From Guillardia theta CCMP2712 (taxonomy: Eukaryota > Cryptophyceae > Pyrenomonadales > Geminigeraceae), in assembly GCF_000315625.1 (NCBI RefSeq), contig NW_005434447.1:1-58980 (forward strand): a stretch of DNA of 58,980 nucleotides, in the 5' to 3' direction. The position numbers and the translations under genes were made by a program. Positions within the stretch are counted from its first letter, which is position 1. Every line of letters begins with the position of its first letter. Positions 50,093-58,470 of this stretch are shown in pieces. A model generated the notes under the pieces. That model worked only from the letters and a program-made list of their open reading frames with translations, did not search any database and was not told where the DNA came from.

Positions 50093-51755
50093 TCAGTATC
50101 CTCTGCCTTCAAAACGATTGACAAACGGATTCAGTGTCATCTGCCTCTCATCCCTGGCGCACTGCTTGGCATGGTCCTCCAAGACCTTGTACAGCGTCGA
50201 GAGAAACTGTGTGAGAAAGTTTTCAGAGGGGCAGACGCCGCAGAGTGCAAAAAAACAAAGCAATGACCTGATAGTCGTCATACGAATGGATAGCCACGGA
50301 AGGGTCTGTCAAATAGCAGACTCCGTCCGTCGGCGGAAGCACACCATTCTGCTTCAAATACAGTTGCGACAGGGCCCTGTCGAGCTTCGGGTAGTGCTCC
50401 ATTGGAATGCTCCCAATCAAGTGCCTCGGGCACTTCGCCAACTTGCGCTCAATGATGCTCGCCAGTGTCCACTTGTCGAAGCTCGTCCGATTCCTTCTCA
50501 CTTCTGCCGTGGATTGCTCCCTGTTGTTGGCCGCAGAAAACATCTTCAACCTCTCCATCTCCATCTCACACTTGATTCTCTCCGCTGTCGACCTCTCCTT
50601 GTCAACACAACACTTCTCTTGCTCCACCTTCACCTTGCCAATCTCCAATTCCACCTTCATGTTCTCCCCCAATTGCTTCAACCGGTCAAGGTCCCCCTTG
50701 TTCACCTCCAACTTCACCTTCAGCTTCTCCGTCTTGCATTCAGTCAGTTGAATCTTCTTCTCCACCACCTTCGTGACCTCCACAACCACCCGGTGGCACT
50801 CGTCGGCATTCCAGTGCTCGGGAACCCTCAACAGCATCATGTCGGATGCATCGTCCACCTTCTGCCTTTTGGGCTCTCTCTCAACGTCCCCCGCTGTCTG
50901 GGTTCCCGCAATACTCTCGCGCGCGATGTTCGACAATGCACTCCCCGACTGACGATTGCGGGCGAGTACTCCATGAAGACTCGGGTCACCAGCCAAGACC
51001 TTCTTCAGCGTGTCGATAGTCACACTGCGGAATTGTGCTGCTGTGCTGCTCTGGATGTGTGTGGCGACTTTCAAGGCGGTGTCCAGGTTGCTACACGGGG
51101 TCTCTTTTTGACCCTGGCCAAAAAACTGGAAGTAATCGACATCATCGAGGGTTTCCGGAAAACGATTGAAGATCGATCCCAAAGTTTCAGTTGCAAAGCG
51201 AGTCTGTTGTGGGTCATTCACTCTGTTGCAGACAACGGACACGACGTCCATCAGAGCAAGCAGCGGTTCCGGCCAGGCGTAAAGCACTCGAATATTCCCA
51301 CCCGGGAAAATCTCAATCGTTGGTTTGACCCTCACACACTGGTTGAAGGTTGCAATGATCTTGTCCCTGTGTTGAGCATGCTGGCCACAGATCTCGAAGA
51401 TCGCATCGACGACCTTGATCGCCCCATCATAGTCCACAGTCGGTTCGCGCGTGTCCTTCTTCCCCCCCAGGTGCCTCTGAAGATACCTCGACGTGATGTC
51501 GGATGGAATCTGCTTCATCACACTCTTGATCTCCTTGGTGCCTCCGACACCACACAGCGCGCTGATCAGGTCAATCACGGAGAACCAGGGCGCATCACCT
51601 TCCCTTATCGTCCTAACCCTGGCCTCCTTCGAGATGAAGAGAAACGCCACCGTCAGTATCTCCAGCTTCCGAGGCAGGTCGGGAGTCTTTGCCTGTTCAT
51701 GGCTCAAAATGGAGAGAGTCGCCCCCTGGGGTTCGGGAAGGATCCGCCTGTGCAT
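50093..51755 (-). CDS. Bro-N-like protein with coiled coil, two exons
   Basis: Residues about 40-120 (RTIREGDAPWFSVIDLISALCG, then EIKSVMKQI, GAIKVVDAI) resemble the Bro-N antirepressor domain of phages, baculoviruses and giant viruses, but the match is by eye. A disordered K/R-rich middle (REPKRQKVDDAS) and a long coiled coil (KVVEKKIQLTECKTEKLKVKLEV...) follow. A 62-bp intron (50207-50268, GTCATT...TCTCACACAG) continues YDDYQ into FLSTLYKVLEDHAKQC and the end RFEGRGY. Spliced length is about 533 residues. If confirmed, it would be a domain usual in viruses now in an intron-bearing gene. Confidence 0.5.
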
Positions 51756-51949
51756 CTCCTTGTGGTGGTCGGGTGTGTGTATTCTGCAGCGGACCCCGCT
51801 GCCTCACCACACAGAGCACAAACCGAAAAAAAGATACAGAAAAAAAAAGATTCCTTTTCCGTATTTTAGTGGTCGGACGACGACCAAGATTTCATTCAAC
51901 AAAAAAAACAACAACAATCGTTCCGCCCCAGGGTGCATCCACGACAGAA

Positions 51950-53380
51950 TCATGCATGCACGACGCAATGCTCTGGGAGGATGCTCTCGAGCTTCACCAC
52001 GCTCTCTCTGGAGAGCTCGTTCATTCTGCATCCGAACACCTTGAGGGATCCATGTAACCGGGGCCAGCCCCGGAGCAGCACCTTCAGGTCGATGTACTGG
52101 AACCTCATGAGGTATGCCCATACCTCCCTGTTCATGTCTTCCATCCTGAGCGTCTCCATAGCGGTGAACTCAACGAGACACCTCGAGAGGACTGTCACGA
52201 GGCGGTCTGTGGCTTGCGCTGTCAACAACTCCCTGGGTTTGTTGCGGGACACGTCGAGATGCTGCAGCCTTTCGCCGTGGAGGACGGAGACGATTCTGCA
52301 GATGGCCTCCATGCAGAGCCCACAGTCGACGAATGCGAGCCTTGTGACGTTTGGCAACACATCGCTCGTGCTGTCCAGGAAGGTTTGCACACCGCAGTCT
52401 CTGAACTCGATTCTTTCAAAGCTGAGCTCCGTGAGAAATCTCATCTTCGAGATCATGTGGAGGTTGCTGAGCTTGACGCGGTCAAAACTGAGGTGCGCTA
52501 CAAAGTCCCTGCGATGGCATTCGTTCTCGATCTCCTTCAGCAGCCTGTGGTTGAACACTTTCTTGGTGCGGAAGTCGGTCCTGATGAACTCGAGGGTGTC
52601 GAGCCTGTGCATTTTCTGGAACATTCCCGAGAAGAGGTCACTATCCGTTCTCTGCAGGCCACGCATCATGCAAAGGGCAGTCACGTAATCGATCTTGACG
52701 CCCCCGAGGCTGATGCGCCTGAGATTCAACAAGTCCCCGCTGAAGAGTTTGATCACGTTCAGGCAGGCGTAATCACTGGAACCCATGTCGATGCTCCCGT
52801 CGTATCTGCACAGCGAGAGCTCCGAGAGGGTGCTGCGGCTGTTGTGGATCATTCTGTTGATGTGCTCCCATTCCTCGACGTGGACCCTGACGTCGAGGGA
52901 TCTGAGCCTGTGGCATATGCACTCCTTGTGGAACAGGCCGAGTGCGGTGGAAACTTCGACAATGAGGTCCGTCGGACCCGGGGCAAGGGACCTGTTTCCA
53001 CAGACTTTCTTGGTGAATTCGTGTACGCGCGCACCCCTGTAGCCGTACCCTTCTTCGAGGTACAGCGTGAAGCGACCGATGAGGCCCATCTTTGCCCCGA
53101 TGCCTGAGAGGAACCATTTCATGTCTCTCCTTCGGTATCCGTTTACACGGACCGTCGTGATCCAGTGGTTGTCTCGGTTCAGGGTCTCTTTGACGAGGGC
53201 CCTGATCCCGCGGCTGGCGCAGAGCGCTGTCCGCAGCCTGTCGTGGGGCCAGAGGCCCATGTCGTGCCACTCGGGGAAGGCGCTCATGAGGGTCTCTAGG
53301 TTCATGCCAGAGGCAGGGGGGTGTGGCCCACCGCCCGCGTTTCTCAGTTCCTCTGTACGCCTCTTGCTCAGGCGCGGCAT
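51950..53380 (-). CDS. Leucine-rich repeat protein (476 aa)
   Basis: MPRLSKRRTEELRNAGG opens a single-exon gene. After an N-terminal region without clear repeats (ETLMSAFPEWHDMGLWPHDRLRTALCASRGIRALV, split: F-box-like helix), leucine-rich repeats appear: LRSLDVRVHVEEW, STLSELSLCRYDGSI, LRRISLGGVKIDYV, LDTLEFIRTDF, LTELSFERIEFRDCGV, VTRLAFVDCGLCMEA, LQHLDVSRNKPREL, METLRMEDMNREV. Repeat lengths vary, as in RI/AMN1-like F-box LRR proteins. It is the second LRR gene of the window and not closely similar to the 32135 gene. Confidence 0.75.
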   Translation of the reverse strand: MPRLSKRRTEELRNAGGGPHPPASGMNLETLMSAFPEWHDMGLWPHDRLRTALCASRGIRALVKETLNRDNHWITTVRVNGYRRRDMKWFLSGIGAKMGLIGRFTLYLEEGYGYRGARVHEFTKKVCGNRSLAPGPTDLIVEVSTALGLFHKECICHRLRSLDVRVHVEEWEHINRMIHNSRSTLSELSLCRYDGSIDMGSSDYACLNVIKLFSGDLLNLRRISLGGVKIDYVTALCMMRGLQRTDSDLFSGMFQKMHRLDTLEFIRTDFRTKKVFNHRLLKEIENECHRRDFVAHLSFDRVKLSNLHMISKMRFLTELSFERIEFRDCGVQTFLDSTSDVLPNVTRLAFVDCGLCMEAICRIVSVLHGERLQHLDVSRNKPRELLTAQATDRLVTVLSRCLVEFTAMETLRMEDMNREVWAYLMRFQYIDLKVLLRGWPRLHGSLKVFGCRMNELSRESVVKLESILPEHCVVHA

Positions 53381-53436
53381 GTGTTTTGCTTGTTAGGGGC
53401 TTTGTGAAACCTATAAGCGACAAAAATAAAAAAAAT

Positions 53437-53802
53437 TCAATATGATTTCACAGAGACATGAAAATTGCATACCTTTGAGTTTATTCCAGTAGAACAGATC
53501 AATGATGCGATGTTGAGAAATACACCGAGCATGACTCCCAACTGCCCGTATTGAAATATGACATCAGGTGTGAGATCAACCGCAAAAAGTTTGTGCAACG
53601 TGCCATGTATCAATGTGATGACCTCTAACGGGGGGGTTTTGCCATAAACACACTCCTCGACTTGATACAGAATGCAATGATTGCTGTTTACTCTTTGTAT
53701 TGTGATTATTGTGAGTGATCCAATCACGTATGAGACTTGCAATGTGATATTTTGTGAAAAGGCAACAGGCCACATGGTAGCCACTGCAAACACCAGGCAC
53801 AT
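53437..53802 (-). CDS. Small multi-pass membrane protein
   Basis: The ATG at 53802 (MCLVFAVATMWPVAF) gives 121 residues with about three hydrophobic stretches (QVSYVIGSLTIITIQ, LGVMLGVFLNIASLI). An upstream TTG would add another hydrophobic segment. No family is recognised. It is AT-rich, at the edge of the gene-dense region, with a 26-bp tandem array directly upstream. Confidence 0.45.
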   Translation of the reverse strand: MCLVFAVATMWPVAFSQNITLQVSYVIGSLTIITIQRVNSNHCILYQVEECVYGKTPPLEVITLIHGTLHKLFAVDLTPDVIFQYGQLGVMLGVFLNIASLICSTGINSKVCNFHVSVKSY

Positions 53803-53849
53803 GTGAATCGTGAAGATTGTTCCCCATAACACTCCTCTAATGGTCAAAA

Positions 53850-54110
53850 ATTGACTACAACATCTTTGGTCAAGTATTGACTACAACATCTTTGGTCAAA
53901 AATTGACTACAACATCTTTGGTCAAAAATTGACTACAACATCTTTGGTCAAAAATTGACTACAACATCTTTGGTCAAAAATTGACTACAACATCTTTGGT
54001 CAAAAATTGACTACAACATCTTTGGTCAAGTATTGACTACAACATCTTTGGCCAAAAATTGACTACAACACCTTTCCAAAACGTTTTTAGTCAAAAATTG
54101 ACTAAAAAGT
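53850..54110. repeat. 26-bp tandem array
   Basis: About ten copies of ggtcaaaaattgactacaac + atcttt; two copies have aagtattg instead of aaaaattg. The unit contains the palindromic-like core gtcaa...ttgac, so each copy can fold into a small hairpin. It ends in diverged copies (aacgtttttagtcaaaaattgac). Confidence 0.93.
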
Positions 54111-54355
54111 GGTCGTAGATGGTCAAATTTAAGCAATTTGACCACTCCTTCCAGGCCCTGGGAGCATGCGGGAGTGCTGTTCGGATGGATTCCTGTGTGA
54201 TATTTGTGTATTTTGAGTAATTTGTGAGAGAAAATGGAGTGAAATTTGTAGTGATTTTTCGAAAAGTTTGATGTTTTGTTGTGGTATGTGGGGAAAAGTG
54301 AGGGGATTTTTTGGGTGTTTGGGAGGTTCTGACTCAAGAATGACCTATTATTTCA

Positions 54356-54363
54356 TATAAAGG
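54356..54363 (+). promoter_or_regulatory. TATA box of the 54388 gene
   Basis: TATAAAGG lies 25-32 bases before the ATG at 54388. Confidence 0.6.
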
Positions 54364-54387
54364 TACTGTCTAAAGGATTGTGTCAAA

Positions 54388-54900
54388 ATGCTGTCACCTT
54401 GGTATGAATCCAAAACTCCCACGATGCAATACAACGAAAACAAACATGCACCAACGACCCTGATACAAGATTCTTCAAGTTATAGGGGATACACCGGTTC
54501 TGCAAACACGCGGCAGAGATTACAGTTGCTTGCGGCTATGATCACTCCTTTTGTTGTTGCAAGTAGAGAGAAGATTTTGAAATGGTTGAATCGTTTCATG
54601 GATAGGACGATGACACTGCAGGAACTGCTGCAAGAGGTTCGTAACATGCAGACACGAGTAAAATTTTTGGTGGATTCTGTTCGTTTTTACAACGAGTCGC
54701 AGCAAGACTATTTAATTCCAGTGCTGAAGACGCTTGAATACCGCTTGGAAGTTCTCGAAGAGAAGATTTTGCAGAGGATTGCTGTGGGGGTGAATGGGAT
54801 GAACTCTGAGGAGTTAGATGCTGCACAGAGGAAAGATATGGAGCAAAATCTTTACTATCTAGTGGAGTCTCTGGACATGATCAAGTACACAATCGCGTGA
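54388..54900 (+). CDS. Helical hypothetical protein (170 aa)
   Basis: MLSPWYESKTPTMQYNENKH, then a bundle of amphipathic helices (RLQLLAAMITPFVVASREKILKW, QELLQEVRNMQTRVKFLVDSV, LIPVLKTLEYRLEVLEEKIL, LYYLVESLDMIKYTIA). Clear TATA box. No family is recognised. It is divergent from the minus-strand 55207 gene family in style but both are Q/Y-rich helical proteins of the AT-rich end. Confidence 0.6.
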   Translation: MLSPWYESKTPTMQYNENKHAPTTLIQDSSSYRGYTGSANTRQRLQLLAAMITPFVVASREKILKWLNRFMDRTMTLQELLQEVRNMQTRVKFLVDSVRFYNESQQDYLIPVLKTLEYRLEVLEEKILQRIAVGVNGMNSEELDAAQRKDMEQNLYYLVESLDMIKYTIA

Positions 54901-55206
54901 TGCCACTTGTAGTTTTTGTGTTTTATCATTTATTGATTTGGAATGTTTTACAGGGGGTTTCTGAACCATCCTATCGGGGTTATTCATCCGGGGGATGGAG
55001 ACATGGGAGTTTGTTTTCCTCTTGTTGGCTCCAGCAAGGCTGCTTATTTCATGCCATTGTCACAACCATTTTTGACCATCCCTGCGATGTATCATCGCAG
55101 TGTTTAGTGGTTGTCCGAAGCGTTTGATTGCGTGTTTGAGTCCGTTGGATACGCCAACTTCATGCTCAATTGTGGTTGAAACATCCAATGCAACCATTGT
55201 ATTTGT
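54901..55206. other. Spacer between convergent genes
   Basis: No supported gene or repeat is seen. The stretch contains the 3' ends of the two neighbouring genes. Confidence 0.5.
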
Positions 55207-55944
55207 TCATTGAGTATGTGATAGAAAAGGTAAGCGACTGAAAAGTTCTGTTTTAAGATTTTGTATGAATTCCGGTTGTGTCAGTGAACTCGTATTTCCA
55301 ACGATTCTTTCATAAAAGAACTGTGTCATATTATCTTGATGTTGTTTCCAATCCAAGTATATGAGGGATTTTTGGAGTATTTTTAGGTGGTAGGACATGG
55401 CTTGTTGGAAGATATTTGAAAGCACTTCGTGTGGTAGAGAGAGTTGATTCTGTATCGCGTGTACTGATCTTGAACGGTCGATGAAGCCTGCAACGTCTTG
55501 CATAACTTGTATGGCTGATTTGATAGCTTGGAAGGCTTTCTTTACAAGATCATAGTGAGTCTTGGACTCTTGCATGTACATACGCTGGAAGCACTGTAAT
55601 ACGCTCTTCAAGAACATTACATTCTTTCTCAGCATATCATACTGAATGTCAGTATTCAAGTATTGTTGTTCTGCCCGTATCCATTTCGAGAAATCGGACG
55701 AGTCATTTTCTATCTCTTCGTGTATCTTGTGCAAGTTTTTGAATGGCAACGTCGAATTTTCTAACATATACATGAAAACAGCCCATGTAGAGGGATTATA
55801 CTGCGTTAGGCCATGCATAAATACGGGGTTCAAGGAACCACTTTCGTCAAACAGGGGCGAATATAGTGTTTGCATGGTGTCGTATGGCTTCAGAAGCCAT
55901 TGGATACTTGTATGGGGTGTTGTGTAGTGTTGACTATATGTCAT
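55207..55944 (-). CDS. Helical hypothetical protein (245 aa)
   Basis: ATG at 55944 (MTYSQHYTTPHTS), with a TATATATAT run about 40 bases upstream. The protein is helical and Q/Y/H-rich: FSKWIRAEQQYLNTDIQYDML, VMFLKSVLQCFQRMYMQ, AFQAIKSAIQVMQDV, LPHEVLSNIFQQAMSYHLKIL. No signal peptide and no recognised family. Confidence 0.6.
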   Translation of the reverse strand: MTYSQHYTTPHTSIQWLLKPYDTMQTLYSPLFDESGSLNPVFMHGLTQYNPSTWAVFMYMLENSTLPFKNLHKIHEEIENDSSDFSKWIRAEQQYLNTDIQYDMLRKNVMFLKSVLQCFQRMYMQESKTHYDLVKKAFQAIKSAIQVMQDVAGFIDRSRSVHAIQNQLSLPHEVLSNIFQQAMSYHLKILQKSLIYLDWKQHQDNMTQFFYERIVGNTSSLTQPEFIQNLKTELFSRLPFLSHTQ

Positions 55945-55982
55945 GAGGTGTATGGTCTGTATTCCTGTAGAGAATATTGTTG

Positions 55983-55994
55983 ATATATATATTT
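55983..55994 (-). promoter_or_regulatory. TATA run of the 55207-55944 gene
   Basis: A 12-base alternating AT run (gatatatatatt on plus) lies about 40-50 bases upstream of the ATG at 55944. Confidence 0.5.
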
Positions 55995-56107
55995 CATTTT
56001 TGGTATTTCCTGTAGAAATGTGTACTATAGTTTGTTGATATCTTGTTGTTGGAAGATGGAAGATGGAGGAAGATGCACCTCGTACCTCTCGTCAGTTGTA
56101 TCCAGTG

Positions 56108-56482
56108 GCCCTCATCCCCTCTGAAGCCCTCGTACCTCGTACCTCGTACCTCGTACCTTGTAGCCCTCATCCCCTCTCCAGCCCTCGTACCTCGTACCTC
56201 GTACCTCGTACCTTGTAGCCCTCATCCCCTCTCCAGCCCTCGTACCTCGTACCTCGTACCTCGTACCTCGTACCTCGTACCTTGTAGCCCTCATCCCCTC
56301 TCCAGCCCTCGTACCTCGTACCTCGTACCTCGTACCTCGTACCTCGTACCTTGTAGCCCTCATCCCCTCTCCAGCCCTCGTACCTCGTACCTCGTACCTC
56401 GTACCTCGTACCTCGTACCTTGTAGCCCTCATCCCCTCTCCAGCCCTCGTACCTCGTACCTCGTACCTTGTAGCCCTCATCC
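56108..56482. repeat. Higher-order tandem array of ctcgtac heptamers
   Basis: Runs of three to five ctcgtac heptamers (palindromic-like gtac core) alternate with cttgtagccctcatcccctctccagcc spacers, giving six blocks of about 50-65 bases each. Frames through it (VPRTSYLVPC and RYEVRGT) are repeat translations and are not called as genes. Confidence 0.93.
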
Positions 56483-56581
56483 CGTGGTACTGAGAAGTCC
56501 GCCGTCGAAAAGATCGATGCCTGTCAGGACGCAACATGTTTCAATGGCGGCAATTACAGTGTTGTCCTTGAAGCCTTCAAA

Positions 56582-56860
56582 TTACAATGTCGAACATATC
56601 CGAGCAAGACGTCGCCTTTTTGCACCTGCGTCGCCAACGCTCTGACGTCGCAAAGCTTTCTTGAGAACGATCAATTTGGGAATCCTACAGGTTCCTGCCT
56701 TCCTTTGCACCGGTAGAGGTGACGCTCTCTTCTTCTCAACAGGTGTCTGGCTGCCGTCTCGTGCGTACAACTCGTCGACTGGCAGGGGCACACTTTCGAT
56801 CTGCTGCGTCTTAATCTTTGCGGAGTTTGTCCTGGGCTGGTTGCAGTATCATGAGGACGC
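56582..56860 (-). CDS. Possible basic protein exon
   Basis: The minus frame reads RTNSAKIKTQQIESVPLPVDEL, PVEKKRASPLPVQRKAG and IPKLIVLKKALRRQ to AKRRRLARICSTL, a strongly basic, NLS-like sequence. There is no ATG, so it would have to be a downstream exon. On the other strand, 56661-56951 reads as another plausible exon (WLYYKIAIDTVMKLVLLLSVEQYI). I cannot decide which strand is coding. Confidence 0.3.
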
Positions 56861-56962
56861 GCGGGAGGCGAAGGCTTGGTTGTATTACAAAATTGCCATC
56901 GACACCGTGATGAAGCTGGTGCTGCTTCTCTCGGTTGAGCAATACATCTGAACTATCCATCC

Positions 56963-57214
56963 TCAAAATGCACACACCGGGGTTGGGAAGAACCCCTTCG
57001 TTGTCATAGTCTTTTTGTGTTTGGTGGCTTTGTTGTCTTGCAATAAATAGTCATAGTTCTGGTATCCAGGCGCGAGAGGTTGCAGGAATGCGTTCGCTGC
57101 AACTTTGAAACAACTCAATCTTCCCGTGCACAGAACGATGGCGTAAAGAATTGCAATCATGATCATCAAACTGATGGGTATCCAAACGAGATTGTTGTTC
57201 GAGGACGAAGCCAT
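56963..57214 (-). CDS. Small single-pass membrane protein (83 aa)
   Basis: MASSSNNNLVWIPISLMIMIAILYAIVLCTGRLSCF: a short Ser/Asn-rich start, one TM helix, then a basic tail (ATKHKKTMTTKGFF). Directly upstream lie four tandem 63-bp units, each with a TATA box, the nearest 31-38 bases before the ATG. Confidence 0.6.
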   Translation of the reverse strand: MASSSNNNLVWIPISLMIMIAILYAIVLCTGRLSCFKVAANAFLQPLAPGYQNYDYLLQDNKATKHKKTMTTKGFFPTPVCAF

Positions 57215-57215
57215 A

Positions 57216-57467
57216 CACCCCCGACTTTGGAGGCTCCCCTTTCTCTATATATCTGAAAACCCATCTATTCTGCTCCCGCACCCCCGACTTTGGAGGCTCC
57301 CCTTTCTCTATATATCTGAAAACCCATCTATTCTGCTCCCGCACCCCCGACTTTGGAGGCTCCCCTTTCTCTATATATCTGAAAACCCATCTATTCTGCT
57401 CCCGCACCCCCGACTTTGGAGGCTCCCCTTTCTCTATATATCTGAAAACCCATCTATTCTGCTCCCG
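57216..57467. promoter_or_regulatory. Four tandem 63-bp units, each with a TATATA box
   Basis: Units starting cacccccgactttggaggc repeat every 63 bases (57216, 57279, 57342, 57405), and each contains a minus-strand gatatatagagaaa. They are oriented to drive the 57214 gene, so this may be an amplified core promoter. The frames through them (PKSGVREQNRWVFRYIEKGEP, 21 residues per unit) are probably incidental, though a repeat protein cannot be excluded. Confidence 0.7.
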
Positions 57468-57499
57468 GTACCGTATCCTCCGAGGAGGATCCACGAACG

Positions 57500-57725
57500 C
57501 GGAGGACCGGCTTTCGAAGTTCTGGTAGTTGGGGACTACTATACTTGCTAAGGGGGGTGGGTGGGTGGGTGTATGATTATACCGGTGGTTTTGAGTATGG
57601 ATCACTGTGATCAGAGGGGGTAGGGTCCTATTGACGAATGTTGATGACCGGTTTCCGAAGTCTCTGGTGGACATGTTGGGGGCTACTATACTTGCGAGGG
57701 TGGGGTGTATACTTGTACCGGTAGT
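57500..57725. repeat. Diverged direct duplication of about 90 bp
   Basis: Two stretches share the order ccgg(c/t)tt(t/c)cgaag...ctggt, gggg(a/g)ctactatacttgc, ggtggg(t)gtat and taccggt(g/a)gtt (about 57508-57590 and 57651-57725). They end just before the cysteine-rich exon at about 57736. Confidence 0.7.
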
Positions 57726-58470
57726 TTCCACCAGGAAGACCGATTGTGAATGCGACGACGGCTATGGTGGGCCGGACGGTGGGCCCTGCGCCGCCTGCCC
57801 CGATGGCTTTTTCTCCAACGCCTCGGAAACGGCCTGTATCGAGTGCGGGTTCGGACAGACGAGCCTTTCCGACCGATCTTCGTGCAGGCCTTGCCTCTCA
57901 GGCACTCATGGACCCCAACCCGCAAACCCCTTTTGTCCGGAATGCTTCCCGGGGAGCTACCAGGAATATTCCGGCCAAAGCTTCTGCTCTCTGTGCCCGA
58001 TCGGGAAGGCATCCAGAGCCGAAGGCTCCAACACCTCCCTCACCTGCCAGAACTGCTCGGCGGGCTACCACGCCCCATCCCCCGGAACATCCTCTTGCCT
58101 GATCTGTACAGGCGGAACATACTCGCTTGCAGCATCCGGGGAGTGTATACCCTGTGACCAGGGCTCGGTCTCCCTCCCCGGCTTCAGCGCCTGTCTCCAG
58201 TGCGTGCCGCAGACCTACGCAGACGCCAACGCCACCCACTGTGAGGACTGTGAAGAAGGCACCTACTCTGATTTTGGGTACACCTCCTGCATCAGCTGCG
58301 AGCCGGGCTACCGCCTTGACTTTGGACTGCGGGAGTGCATTGGCTGCGACAACAACCCCGTCAGTAGACCGACTGCAGCCTTCAGCCCCGCCTCAGACCC
58401 CCTGGAGGCCCGCCAGGAGGCTAAGTGTCCGGAGATTGGCCGGGGGCCTGATCTCTCCGGGCGGCCGTGA
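57674..58470 (+). pseudogene. GCC2/GCC3-type cysteine-rich gene, truncated by the terminal repeat
   Basis: From about 57736 the frame carries ephrin-receptor-like (GCC2/GCC3) modules: CDDGYGGPDGGPCAACPDGFFS, CRPCLSGTHGP, CPECFPGSYQEYSGQSFCSLC, CQNCSAGYHAPSPGTSSC, CIPCDQGSVSLPGFSACLQC, CEDCEEGTYSDFGYTSCISC. The last true module residue is near CIGCDNNP; VSRPTAAF and beyond (from 58360) is terminal-repeat DNA. The 5' side has no signal peptide and may start with an exon after ccaccag at 57735. So the gene is a fragment that abuts the chromosome-end repeat. Related modules occur at the end of the giant 33531 protein. Confidence 0.75.

Noticed and set aside
56043-56645. Plus- and minus-strand proteins made of VPRTSYL or RYEVRGT repeats
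   Set aside because: They are translations of the ctcgtac heptamer array; no flanking unique coding sequence supports them.
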